From the NCBI RefSeq assembly GCF_000218685.1, contig NW_006763298.1, positions 1,894,869-1,958,868 on the forward strand: 64,000 bases of DNA. The letters run 5' to 3'. A model generated the notes under the pieces. It was not told the origin of the DNA. It did not search any database and saw only the letters and a program-made list of their open reading frames with translations. The number at the start of each line of letters is the position of its first letter. The stretch's first letter is position 1. Positions 23,474 to 35,457 of this stretch are shown here, in pieces. A program made the translations under genes and the position numbers. This stretch comes from Serpula lacrymans var. lacrymans S7.9. Taxonomy: Eukaryota > Basidiomycota > Agaricomycetes > Boletales > Serpulaceae.

Positions 23474-23809
23474 GTAAATGTGCCATAATTTCGAGCGTTT
23501 TTCAAGCCATTAGGCCGAATAGACATTGTGGTAAAATGGCTGCCAGCATTGTCCAGGCCTCGGGACAAGCAATTACTAGTTACTTACTCAGGTTTAGTCG
23601 CATACTCTGATCCGAAGAACCCTGATATGGTTACAACTCCGAACCACTGCTAGCTGCCGCATTATTCTGAAGAGATTCTCTTTCGAATTAGTCGCGACTA
23701 ACTCAGGCCCAGATCCGAACAACAGATATTTCAGGGTCGTACTAGTAGGCAAACTCAATTTAGCTAGGTCAGAACCCTTTCAAATCAGCTCCTCAAGTAA
23801 CTACTATTC
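23474..23809. promoter_or_regulatory. Divergent promoter region, P450-A / P450-B
   Basis: A 336 bp bidirectional interval with three copies of a TCCGAA word: TCCGAAG at 23611-23617, TCCGAAC at 23638-23644 and TCCGAAC at 23714-23720, all on the same strand. Clustering in so short an interval suggests a transcription-factor site shared with the NRPS2/reductase promoter. Function is inferred. Confidence 0.5.
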
Positions 23810-25885
23810 ATGAGTTACACAGTCGCTTTCGTTGGTTCGCTACTGCTCGCTATTGTCGTCTCCAAGTACTTGAAAACATCCGAGTCCAAGGTATGATTAT
23901 TTTTCGCTATTGGTAATCAAATATTCAATTGTTCCAGCTCGACGCCATTCCAACAGTTGGACCAAATGGTCTTTTCTCGTATTATTGGGGTGCTTTTAAA
24001 TACAATCTTCGTGCTCATGAGATAATACAAGAAGGGTATTCTAAGGTGAGTGCTATCAACACCATGAGATATCTATATAACATATCATTCATAGTATAAA
24101 GGCAAGGCCTTCAAAATTGCCAACTGGTCCGGTTGGGATATTATTGTGAGCGGCCCTATGCTTATAGAAGACATGAAAAAAGCTCCAGATGGTCACATTT
24201 CAACCATCGGAGCTGTCAGCTGTGTACGTACCATTTCGATGGCTCTACCTTCCATTGATACTTGGGTTAAAACACTATTATGGTGATGAAAGAATCTGAA
24301 AGTGGACCGCACGACAACATATCAGGTAGCTCAACTCGCTCGTAGTCTAGATGCTCAGTTGGCAGACATTCGAGATGAAATTACGACTTCCTTCGTTGAT
24401 GTCCTTCAACTGAAGGGTAACGGTATGTCTATATAGATTTCTTTATTTCTTCTCTCACACTCCCTGTTAAGAATGGGTAAGCATACCTGCCATGGATGCT
24501 ATCCACCAAATCATATGTAGAACGAGTAATCGTGCTCTTGTTGGCCTCCCTCTATGTAAGATGCGTCGACTTTTTGATTAAAACTGGTGCCACTTTTTTT
24601 ACTGGTCTATGCCCAGGCCGTGATCCCGAATGGATAGCTCTTAACCTGCAAATCACCACTGACGTAATCAAAGAAGCAGTTGCAACTCATCTCTTACCTA
24701 GTTTCATGGCGCCGTATGTTGTTATTCCGTCAGAGATTCAGAAGAGCTTATAGTAATAAAATCTAATTCTAGCTTCATAACAAGATTTATGACGGAGGCT
24801 GGTAGCTTGGGGCGCGGGATCAAGATTTTACGACCTATCGTAGAGGAACATCAGAGGTGCTTGGATGAGTATGGGAGTGGTTGGGCTGAAAAACCGGTTC
24901 GTCGAATTTCAAACGGATTGTCTCAGTAAGCGGTTTACCACCATGACTTTAGAACAACATGCTGTCTTGGATCATGGATGAAGCAAAGGGAGAAGAGCGC
25001 TCAGTACGAAACCTTGCCATACGTATCATGACAATTAATTTTACTGCGAATTCTGTATGAACTACTTTTCTTAAGTCTTGTATTGATTACGGCTGACAAC
25101 TCGACGCATGTGCCAGGATTCATCGATGGTATGTTCATATCACTGCTCCTATACAAGCATAAGTAGTTAAACATCTTTTGAGTATAGGTTTTCACACATG
25201 CACTGTTCTATTTAGCTGCATACCCTCAGTACATTAATCAGCTACGCAAAGAAGTCGAAACTGTGATAGAAGAAGATGGCTGGTCCAAGGATGCATTGGC
25301 AAGAATGCACAAGGTAGACAGCTTCTTGAAGGAAACACTGAGACTCGAGTGTATTGGTTTTGGTATGTTGGGATTTGTGTGGAACTTTTCGCTTGGTCTC
25401 ATATACCTCCAAGTGTCTATGCTGCGCAAGGCTATGAAGGATTTCACGTTTTCTGATGGTACGGTCGTACCGGCTGGAAGTCTCATTTCTATTGCCTCTT
25501 TTCCCACACACCTCGACAATGAGATATACAACAACCCCAATGCTTTCGAGCCGTTCCGTTTTGCCCCTGAAGATGGAGAAGGGATAAACCCAAGGAACCA
25601 AATGACATCTATCAACTCGGAGTACTTGCCTTTCGGATTGGGAAGGCATGCCTGGTCCGTGCTTTTCGGCTTTGTCTTTGTAACCTGAGCTCATTGCATG
25701 TTATTCATTTTAGTCCAGGACGATTCTTCATTTCCAATGTGATGAAAGCCATGCTTGCGCACATTGTTGTGACATATGATACCAAACTCGAGGATAAAGG
25801 TGTACGACCTGCCAACGTAACATACGGTGTCATGTCGTCGCCTAACCCAAAGGCGAAGGTGGTGTTCAGGAAGCGCTTGCCATAG
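23810..25885 (+). CDS. Cytochrome P450 B (ent-kaurene-oxidase-like fungal type)
   Basis: Membrane-anchored P450 with many small exons. It starts MSYTVAFVGSLLLAIVVSKY, then LDAIPTVGPNGLFSYYWGAF, an N-terminal pattern typical of the basidiomycete group annotated as ent-kaurene-oxidase or CYP512-like. Later features are KKAPDGHIS, RALVGLPLC (joined across an intron near 24560-24617), FTHALFYLAAYP, ExxR as KETLRLE, PFRFAPEDGEG, and the heme loop FGLGRHACPGRFF. The heme cysteine codon is split by an intron (25655-25713) whose donor reads GTCCGT. The stop is TAG at 25883-25885. It is flanked by P450-A and a FAD monooxygenase, so a tailoring role in the same pathway is likely. The substrate is unknown. 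Confidence 0.85.
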
Positions 25886-26488
25886 TTGGCTCGAGACTGG
25901 AGAGAAGTGCATGCTTTCTTATGGACCGTGATTATACTTATAGTAAGGCTACAGAATGACTACCAGTTCTCAATATCATACTCCCTGCACAGTTTTCCTG
26001 AGGAGGACTCGGAATAAGTAGAAAACTGGCTGGCATTCATGGGAAAAACTATGAGCCTATGAGCACGTACCAGGAGATGCTTACCCACATGGACTTTGTC
26101 ATACCGATCAACACGTCCGCGTATGACTTATTATTGTGTAACCTAACCACCAACTTCTTACAGCATCTCAACATCAAGGCTTGCTTTCTGCAGCGGATAA
26201 TCATGAATAGTCATCCTAGTACCGGACAGGATACGTATTTGCGGACGTATAGCTGACCAAGTTGTATTCAATTGGAGCTCACACCATGTTTTTTAGTTGA
26301 CACTATTACGATTGGCTTAGTCGGTCGTGTCGTGTGAAGACAACCAGATGACCAAAACTGGGTCCGATCTGAATCCAGACATGATTCACAGAGAAGAAAT
26401 ATATAATGAGATACCACAGCGAGTTCAAGGCTGCACCACTTCTAACAAGTTCTTACTACCAAGCAGTCTATCCGGGCTATTATTTCTC
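25886..26488. other. Intergenic region upstream of FAD monooxygenase
   Basis: No gene recognised in this 603 bp. It has a TCGGAA (reverse TTCCGA) at 26009-26014 and a TCCGATC near 26363, similar to the word repeated in the other cluster promoters. Confidence 0.35.
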
Positions 26489-28260
26489 ATGTCTCCCGCT
26501 GGCAAGTTTCGTGTAGCAATCTGGTAAGTCTCCTCTTCAATCCCTCTCAAGGATATTTCTCAGGTCTGTGGTTGTTACTAGTGGTGCGGGAATAGGCGGG
26601 TTAATGCTCGCAGTTGTCCTCGGCAAATATTCAGACATACCTATTGATCTATACGAGGCACAGGCAGAAATTACGACGGTAGGAGCAGGAGTAACGGTCT
26701 GGCGCAGGACGAGGGAGATAATGATAGAGCTAGGTTTGTACTCAGAACTAAGTGAAGTAACGACACGTTCCTCTGATACCAGTCATCCATATGGTAAGCC
26801 TTCACCTTCAATACGAGTGAAAGATTTAAGTTTATTTTATTTTAATCAGGCCCCACTTTCCGGAAATCAGATATCCTTGAAGGAGGCTTTAAATGGTTTG
26901 ACTTACTCTTTGGTTGTGAGTATAACACCTTGCGTTTTCGGCTGAAGCTAAAGTTCTGGGTACATTTAGATGAGCCGTCTAGCCTTCATCGTCTTGACTT
27001 GGTAAACCTTCTGATACGACATCTGCCATCAAGTTGTACAATCCACACCATGAAGCGGTTGAAAGCTTATGCACGGGACGATTCTGGTGGCTTGGCCTTG
27101 GCCTTGAAATTCGCTGACGAGAGCACTGCAATAACAGATGTGCTTATTGGCGCTGATGGGATTAGATCTGCCACGCGTAGAGCACTCTTCGAGGGACTGG
27201 CGAAGGCCAGTCTACCTGGTTTGCAAAATGTATCGGAATATGTCAATGCTATGTGGACGGGAACCATCGTTTATAGATCACTGATTCCGACTGAAAATTT
27301 GGAGAAATTATATCCGGGAAATTCAGCTACAAAGAATATGATGCTTGTGGGTGTTGTCCTTCTGATTCTCTTTTTCAAGATACGTCAACTGACTTGTAAA
27401 ATAAGTATTGTGGTAAGGAAAAGGTTGGTACTCACCTTTTTCGGTGTGCCTTGCTTGATAGTGACGTTCCCTTCATTGATCAGCATATCGTTACTTATCC
27501 TGTTTCGCGGGGCGCACTTGTCAACGTAGCGGCTTTCTACACCGAGGCTGAAGATATCGGCAAGAAATTTGAAGGACACTGGGTCTCGGACGCGTCAGAG
27601 GAGGAACTTTTAAAATCTTTCGAAAATTTCGAGCCAGAGGCAAGAGCTATTCTTCAGGTAAGGTGGAGGGTTCGTCTAGATGACAAAGTATTGCTGATGT
27701 TCCATTAGTGTTGTGAGAAGCCATCTAGATGGGCGCTTCATGTAACGAACAATTTACCACTTTCGACCTCGGGACGCGTTGCGATCATCGGTGATGCAGT
27801 ATGTAAATTACTCGCTTGACATTGTCACCACTCAAAACACAATATGTAGTGCCATGCCATGACACCCCATTTTGGGGCTGGTGCAGGACAAGCTATTGAG
27901 GTATGGACAAAATGAACAAAGTGATGCTGACACTCACGACACATCATTCAGGATGCCTTCATTCTTGGTCGACTCCTTTCCCATAACCTCACAACACTAT
28001 GCAACTTGCCCGACGTCCTTCGTATTTACCAAGACATCCGACTACCAGCTGTGACGCATATCTCCCAAAGTGCTGCTATCACTGGGTATATGTACGACTT
28101 CATGGCGCCTGGATATTACGATGGCGAAGACCGGTCAGATGAGGATGGGCTTGAGCAGCTGAAAGATGCTATCAATAAGAATTGGGAGTGGCTTGGGCAA
28201 ACAGGCTCCATGGATGACTGGGCGGATGCAGAACGTCGCTTAAAGGAACTAGCGTCCTAA
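26489..28260 (+). CDS. FAD-dependent monooxygenase (salicylate-hydroxylase-like)
   Basis: Class A flavoprotein hydroxylase, probably soluble, using FAD and NAD(P)H. Exon 1 is 26489-26523 (MSPAGKFRVAI). It splices to 26582 to give the Rossmann motif AICGAGIGGLMLAVVLGKY; an earlier acceptor near 26563 would destroy this motif. Later features are WFDLLFGYEPSSLHRLDLVN, the DG motif VLIGADGIRSATRR, SRGALVNVAAFY, and the FAD-ribityl motif GRVAIIGDACHAMTPHFGAG followed by AGQAIEDAF. The C-terminus ends ERRLKELAS. Its position next to two P450s and two NRPSs fits a late tailoring step. The product cannot be predicted. Confidence 0.88.
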
Positions 28261-28462
28261 GTTTAGAAAATAAAAACCGCAAGGTTATTATTCCTGGTCC
28301 TAGGGTGACCAGCGTTGCATTCGCATCCTCGTCAAAGTCTCTTCACTTGAGTTCACATCGTTTTAGTTGATTTTCGATGTATATATCTACAGATACAAAC
28401 AAATTATGGGAATAGGAATAGTCTAGAGTATAGCTATAACATAGCTCAGGCGGTTACAAGGA

Positions 28463-31400
28463 TTAAATATAGAACATACTATCTTTCAAATCTTCGTGTA
28501 CACCTTGCCCCCACATAGCTTCGGCGGATTCGAAAACTCGCTTTTCTTCCTCTTCTTTGTCTAATTTTCCCCGCCCCTTTCCACTGCTCTTTACTGTCCC
28601 CGCACTGGACTGCTTATCATCTGCGTTCAAAAAGTCATTGATATAGCATCGGCCTCTTTCGCATGCCAGATCGGCATAGTAAGCTGCAGGTGCTAGACTA
28701 ACAGCCTTGGTTGCACGGGCATACAAGTAACTGATAGTATTTGTCCCTTGTTGCACCTCGTCGGCGCCAAGGCGGTTCTCGTCGTATATCACGGTATAAT
28801 GTGTTGCTTTGACCGATCCCTGCAGTCCAGCGTGGGCTTGCAGATAGAAGTCAAAGTCAAACCTGTCAACGAGGTTTTGTTCAGTTCAGATTGCTAATTA
28901 ATTTGGAAATTACTTACACTGCAGTGATGCCTTTGTCGACAACGGTGCCTGGTCGTGTGTTGCCATTCCTATCTGCGAAAGCAGAGTCGGTAGGGTAAAA
29001 TCGTGCATGGTGGCGCTTTCCACAGATGATGATGGTGAGCTTGGGCCTATACGCCTCAGGTTTAGCTTCCGTTCCAGCTTTCAACTTCTTGAAAGAGTCT
29101 AGAATTTGTGGAAGCTCATTCTCGAGAACCACATCAAATTGGCCCTAAAACTACATTAGACAAGTAAAACAGGAACATAGTATTAAAAACGCACCTCAGA
29201 AACACCGTCACGATAAACATAGACTCTTTCTGGCAAACATTTATTTTTGGCCTTGTATACCAACAATCGCTCCACCATCATGGACGTTAGCGCATCTATC
29301 ATCTAAGAAAAACCTTCGGTGCTAATCTTGGAAACGCTATAGTGGAGAAACTCACCTCCTGCTTGCTTTTCTGAATGCGCATACTTGCTGGAAACTGGAC
29401 GAAAGTACTATCAACACTAGCCACTACTGCCGCAATAGATGGTGTGCCCGCAACGCTGGTTGGCCCAGGGTGTGTGACATCCATGCCAACCACCATGGTT
29501 CGCTTCGTCGTCAGCCACTTCATGCTCTCTGGATCGAGCTTGTGATTCACCCCACCGAGCTTCGTGTTTGCCTTGAGAGCGACATTTGAAAAGTATTGGT
29601 CCTGCTTCTTGCTGTCCCTCAACACCTTATCTGTGAGCATGTGGATGGTGTGTACACCAAGTTCGACATCACAGAGTCGTTTGATCCCAGGGTATATGTA
29701 GTTGTCGCGCCCCGAAAGGATGACAAGGATGAAACTCGGTTTTTTCGGGCCTAGCTTTGCCTTGATGATTTGTCGAATCTGGTCAATCGCTCGTATCCTT
29801 CCTGGGTCTTGATGGACAGGTATTAAAGCAAGGGTGGACAAGATCATCGGCTTAGAATTTAGTGCCATCCCACTGCTCTTGAGTTTGTTCCCAAACCCTT
29901 GCCATATGCCAGTTAATTTCGGATCGTCGGAGCCACCAAATACCTGATCACCATCCCTCACAACCAGAACCCACCAGCTATTGACGACACCTCCTTGGTG
30001 AAACGTAACATCCAAGATGTTCCAACTGCCATCTTTCACGTTAGGCGGTCTCCCGTTTCGATAGTTGAGTTTTGGAGGGGGAAGCTCCCGACCAGGGACG
30101 ACCGCCATGTCATTAACAATAGAAATACCGAATCCTTCGACAGGAGCTGTGCGTGTGCCAGCTGTCAAAGCAAGCGTAGGGAGCCCTTGGTTGACGATAG
30201 AGTTGGCGTTGACAGCGGGTGGGTTGCATGCAAACTTGATCATGCTAGCGGTCTCTTTATCACTAAGTTTACCCCTAAAAGGTTCCCCGACCTCAATTTC
30301 GCATAATTCAGCGGGGACGAGCATGGACTTTGCCTTGTTCCCAAGATCGACGAGGGGAAGGTCGTCCGCATGCCGGAGTGTTATATTGAATTCTGAAACA
30401 AGTTCATTGTTAACAGGAACCCTCGACCACGAGAGAAAAACTGCCAAATTAACCCACTCTTTTTGAAATAAACTTCAACCGATATTCGACCACCATATTC
30501 GTCGCACTGGAAGATACTTTTCCTTGCAGTTGTTCCTGAAATTTTGTAGATAGCCTTCTTCATCTTATACCCACGATAAGTCGTTGCTACTTTGAGTTTT
30601 TGCACGAAGCGCGGAGGCATTCCTCCCCTGCTTTGCTGCTGGAACGCCACCATGGCATTGGCTAGATTGCCCGGGGTATAAAATGCAGTCATGCAGACAT
30701 TGACGTTGACCATTAGTTCCTTGTATACTGGTCGCACAGAGATGAAGAAACCTTTCCAGGCTTCGACTCCGAGACTCAGTTGCTGCTTTTCTTGGGAAGG
30801 ATAGAAATACTTGTTTTGGCCTACGCGGTAACCGGTTCGACCGGCATGTTGCTGAAGAACCAAATTGAGTCCAGATATGAGCGGGCCAGTGTCATAGTCC
30901 CGAAATTGGGAAGCTCCACTGAGGTGTCTAGACAAAGATAGTTAGAGACAGAGGGTACGAATAACACGATTGGATTATCAACACTCTTACTTTACTAGCT
31001 CGCTCGTGTCTAGCTCGCGCACAAAGTTGATTGAAACAGTGTACACTTTGGCATTAGCCTTTGGCCCGCTTTCTCCCTCTTCGTAGAATTTGATAGGCAC
31101 GTCAAGGGGCTGCGGCAACTTCTTTGCTGATATCAGCCTCTCGCTACGATCGTGGGCCACGAACGGGATAAACTCCCGCCACCCATTCATCGTGCTTTGC
31201 TCAAGAAGCCAAAACAACCTCGCTTTGATCTTCTTGATATCCGTGGTGGGGGTGAAATCGATGTGGTAGTCGTAATACACCCCCTTTGGAATCTTGACGG
31301 GGAAGAAATTGGCGCGCAGGGTGATTTCACGTCCCAATGTCCCGAATCCTGGTCTGGGGGGACGCTCGGGACTGGGGTTGACTGATAGCTCCTTGAACGA

Positions 31401-31712
31401 GCTGACGAGCTGATTTAAGGAGGAGAGACGCTGGTCTATATTAGCAGGCGTGCTCCTTGCAAAAATAATGTCGCCAGGAGGACCACCTCGTTGCCCACCG
31501 AACCCTCCGCGAGGACCTCCTTGACCGCCACCTCTGTTATCGAATCCTCCTCGACTCCCTCCTCCTCCTCCTCCTCCTCCTCCTCTAAAGTCACCTCCGC
31601 CACCTCCTCTGAAGTCTCCTCTTCCTCCACCGCCACCACCGCGGCCTCCATCCCCTCTGCCCCTGTGACCACCACCACCACCACCACCTCTAGATTGACC
31701 ACGGTTACTCAT
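28463..31712 (-). CDS. Argonaute 1 (RGG-tailed, Piwi-domain protein)
   Basis: Small-RNA-guided silencing protein. Exons in coding order: 31712-30991, 30927-30458, 30392-29356, 29302-29195, 29144-28918 and 28862-28463, giving 987 aa. The first ~80 residues are Gly/Arg repeats, a low-complexity tail often methylated in Argonautes. Next come the N domain (TLRANFFPVKIPKGVYYDYH), linker and PAZ region (GPLISGLNLVLQQHAGRTGY), MID and Piwi. Piwi motifs are MVVGMDVTHPGP, YRDGVSEGQFD, ICGKRHHARFYP and YYADLACERGR. The catalytic set therefore reads D-E-D-D, with Asp rather than His at the last position, which known slicers tolerate. The start at 31712 is chosen over 31784 because it begins the RGG tail. 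Argonaute 2 is its mirror-image paralogue. Confidence 0.95.
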
Positions 31713-32858
31713 ACGACAATATTTGAATGCGTTGGTAAGAAATCGAGGTTGTTGTTGCTTGAACGACACGATGAGAGTGCGCAAGGTTTATATGCATTCG
31801 GTTTTGAGCATGGACCGACCGACACCGCCTTGCTAAAATAGGCATTACACACACGTACACGGCGCCTGGGCTGTTGTAATGGGCCCATTCCAAACTCTCA
31901 GAGAACGTGGTAATAGGCGGTTGGTCGCAGCAAAACCAACCACCTACAACCACGTCATACGATACTCACTCCGCAACCCTCGAGGGGCTGCTACACTCAT
32001 TCAAGCATTAAAGTGAGAATCACGCTCAAAGAGTCAGGCAAGGGCCCACTTAAATTAGCATTCCACTCTCACGAGAACGAGTCGCGCACCGACACGCAAC
32101 TAGGATGAAATGCTTACCTCTGCATTTTGTTTTGATTTTACGTGGATCAGAACGAGATAGCCTTCTCCGCAGGCGCATGAGACCGTGGCGGATGCCTCGA
32201 GGAAACAGACCACCGTCTGCGTCGGTAAAAAAGCTACCTGATCCAGTCAAATGGCAAAACAATGCCCCACCGCGATTGCGCCACTGAAACTTGTCAATGA
32301 TCCCCGTCTTGACGTTAGCGCTGGGAACGGTCCAGCATTGCCACCTTTACAAACCGCATGAGAATCTTTGTAGGACCAAGCGGATCTGAGGTGATTGATA
32401 ACATTTGGTTAGTTGAATCCGTGAATATGACCATGTCTGTGAATTGATAGCAATATCACCATTCTTAATGCCGATTTGTCTCGTCCTTGGAGAGAAATCA
32501 ATGAACTATCAGTGGGTATATGCGTGAGGACGAAGATGTCGAGGTCAACAGTCGAATGTCACACGTCACATGTCACACCCCAGTACGCGTGGTGGGCACC
32601 GGACCAACTTGAATAGTCAACATCCCCAAGTTAGAAGGATCACCCATCTTCCTTCAAATCATTCTTCTGGAGGCGAAGTCTTGTGTAGGCAATCGACTCA
32701 TCAACCGTAAATGTTGTTAAGGAAATGTAATCGCTATTTGATACATGCAGACATATTTAATAATACAAAGTTCGTTCAGTGAGTCAAGTTTAATGATAGA
32801 TTTAAAAAGCAGGTCCGTATAACCATCTCATTTTGAGCCTACCTTGAGTTCATTTATT
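31713..32858. other. Gene-free stretch between Argonaute 1 and NTF2-like A
   Basis: About 1.1 kb upstream of Argonaute 1 and downstream of NTF2-like A. I see no gene, RNA gene or clear repeat; frames here are short and inconsistent. Confidence 0.4.
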
Positions 32859-33610
32859 TTAATTCGTTTTTGATTCCTGCACGCTCCTTCCGCTGACTCT
32901 AGTCCCAAATTTGGGATCAGGCTTCCAGAGTCCGGTTGCCTGGAGGGCTCGTGCATTCATGTTGTACACGATAGCCGCAGCGTTGAGACCTAGCCTGAGG
33001 AGAGGAGCCAGAGGAGGTATGAGGATGTTTAAGACGTCCTGATGAATAAAATGAGCCGCTAACGAGATTCACGGCATACTGAATGGACATACGTCAGGCT
33101 GTAAAAAGTTTTCCTGGCGTGCAATATAGTGCAAACCATTGTCTTCTCGCATAGACAGACGGATCAAAAACCTGCAAGAATTGATTTAATGATTGTATGG
33201 ATTAGCAGGCTGGCATCAGTGATGTGGGGTTGTACTGACCGGGATTCGGCAGGTTTGAATGGGCTGAAGCGTGCTTTGAAAACCTGGACAATCTCCAGGT
33301 CGATCAAGTCCAGCTCCCTGTCATATACTGTGCAAGTACATGTCAGAACGAAATGGGTCAAGACAAGAAAATAAAATTGACAGATGCTCTGGATATTGCT
33401 GCGTGTATTGGGCGAGAGGATACGATACCACTGGTATACGCCAAGAATCGTATCACGCGAGTTTGGACTGGATTCGACGACGCAGAGCGGGTCGCGGAGG
33501 GAGGCGTTGGTGGTAAAATAATTAAGGACAGCTTTCTGCTGTGCGTCGGACTCAGCAGACGAAGTCAGCAGCTGAGCGATCTGCACAATCTCTCTTTGGG
33601 GGTTCTGCAT
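32859..33610 (-). CDS. SigF-type NTF2-like protein, copy A
   Basis: Small basidiomycete protein with an NTF2/SnoaL-like cone fold and unknown function. Exons in coding order: 33610-33382, 33327-33240, 33171-33093 and 33038-32859, giving 191 aa. The start MQNPQREIVQIAQLL is shared with three other copies here. Core motifs are NASLRDPLCVVES, DTILGVYQWYRILSPNT and VVQxF-type FKARFSPFKPAESR, then a hydrophobic C-terminal helix (LIPPLAPLLRLGLNAAAIVY) that may contact membrane. The first three exon lengths (229, 88, 79 nt) equal those of copies B, C and D. It is divergent from copy B across 212 bp. Confidence 0.85.
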
Positions 33611-33822
33611 GGTGATATGTCGGGAATGGCGGCCAGAGACTGCGAGTTAACCTACTCATATAGCGCACTCAGGGGGTCTGATGTCATGTCGTCGATCACG
33701 TCGTCATCCATGCACACCGCGTCAGTCGTCACAGAAAAGCCAGACATTTCCTCGTGACCAGCTCTGGACCCGCCTCATCGTCGCATACAGTGAGCTCAAC
33801 GTACCCGCCAACGCCAACAACG

Positions 33823-34597
33823 ATGCAGAACCCTGAAAAAGAAATACCCACCATTTTACACAGTCTTACAACTGCGTCCGCACCAAAGATCCTTCACGAA
33901 ACCGTGCTCAAATACTACACTCCTACTGCCTCCTTGATTCATCCGCTCAGCTATGTCGTTTCTGCACCTGGCTCGCGCGACAAGATCATCGGCGTTTACG
34001 AATGGTACCGCATCCTCTCCCCGCAAACAGATTCCATAATCAAAGAATTAAGTGCGAACCAACCTAGCTTTTTGCATTGATGAAAATACATCGCATTTAC
34101 CCTGTTTCTTTCGCCCATAGATTACAACAAGGAGGCGAAAGTCATGACAATACTTGTCGAACAGAATTTTGGGCCACGATTTAGCCCCTTCAGGGCACGT
34201 CCTTCCAGGTAAGTCCGTCTCCTGTAGCCAATATAAGATGGCAGCGACTTGGAGCTGGATAAATGCACTCACTCAAACTTCTAGTCTCCTCGTCCGTCTT
34301 GTACTGCAAGAAAGGGATGGCAAGTTCTACATCAGTGAGCAGCAAGATTACTTTCAGCTTACAGTGCGTATTTTCTAAAAAGCAATAACGTACACCCTTC
34401 CCTGACGCGGGAAGCCAATTTAGGAGCTGGCGACATATATTGCCCCTCCTCTGCAACCTATCGTCAAGTTGGTCCTTACCGGGTTTGCAACAACCGCGAC
34501 CATTTGTGCACGCATGTATATGACCGGGAGAACAGGGTGGAAGAAAGCCACTGGAATACAAGACGCAGAAGTAAATGCGCATAAGGAGATGTATTGA
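33823..34597 (+). CDS. SigF-type NTF2-like protein, copy B
   Basis: Exons 33823-34051, 34121-34208, 34285-34363 and 34424-34597 give 189 aa. It starts MQNPEKEIPTILHSLTTASA, has ASLIHPLSYVVSAPGSRDKI and GVYEWYRILSPQT, EQNFGPRFSPFRARP, and a C-terminal hydrophobic helix (LKLVL-type VKLVLTGFATTATICARMYM). An in-frame upstream ATG at 33754 exists, but 33823 matches the other copies. With Argonaute 2 it forms the plus-strand half of a mirror-image block. Confidence 0.85.
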
Positions 34598-35457
34598 AGT
34601 GTAATGAAAAATCGAGTGATCATCAGGCTGATAAGCCGTTTATTTCGTTCCGCTGCGCCCTACATTCCGTCATACAATGATAGGAGTAGTATTTTGAAGG
34701 AAAACTAGCGCTATTAAAATTATGATATGAACGACTCTGCAGTTAAGAGAGAGAATGCTCACATCGTGTTGCTCCTACATAGTATACTACGCCTGGACAG
34801 CTGTTGATAATGCGTTGATAATGCCATTCTCAACTGATGTACCGTTATCAACAGCTGTCCAGGCATAGTAAACACATATTAGTGCAGTGAAGATATTTTG
34901 AACTAGTTTGTCAAAACTGACATGGATCGCCCCAAACCACTATGCATTTATCCACCATCCTGGAGGATTTGGGCTGCTCGATCTCTACCAGCATTTCTTC
35001 GGTGGCCTTTGACGTGGGAGTCCATCGCGCGGATCAATGAATACGACAACCATGCACAATGCTTCCTTGTCTTCTTTCACTCCAACACACCCTAGACAAT
35101 AGTGCATGACCTGGCATGCGAGTCTTCATCCGTTCCCAACCTTTGCTGCCTAAGCCCTCTTCTGAATAACATCAAAAATGTAACCGTGGTAGTATAACGT
35201 GGTTGACTTGTGTGCGATTTCTAGGAGTGAGCGTAGATAAAAGGATTATAATATGAAAACATACACGGTTTTGTGATACTTGTTTGTAGCGTCCTACCTG
35301 CAAGCAAACCAAAATAAACCCGTGGGAATAGAATTGACCCACTCCCGGCGGCAAGTCTCGCCGCTTGCGAGTCTGTCCTGACTCGGCTAGATCTACTTTC
35401 GTCATAAGCAATTTAGCTTCAAGTTCAAGCTTCAAGAACTCTTCCATATTTTGGAAA
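34598..35457. other. Gene-free region upstream of Argonaute 2
   Basis: An 860 bp interval between NTF2-like B and Argonaute 2. It contains a long hairpin (34785-34870) described separately. No gene is recognised otherwise. Confidence 0.45.
34785..34870. repeat. Long hairpin (20-nt perfect inverted repeat)
   Basis: GCCTGGACAGCTGTTGATAA at 34791-34810 is matched exactly by its reverse complement at 34845-34864. The arms extend outward by about six more pairs with one mismatch. The 34-nt loop itself repeats GTTGATAATGC. It could be a MITE remnant, a terminator, or a small-RNA precursor. I see no target-site duplication. Confidence 0.85.

Noticed and set aside
31491..31841. Ser/Thr-rich plus-strand frame opposite the Argonaute 1 RGG tail
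   Set aside because: Antisense of the GGN repeat; Argonaute 1 fully explains this region.
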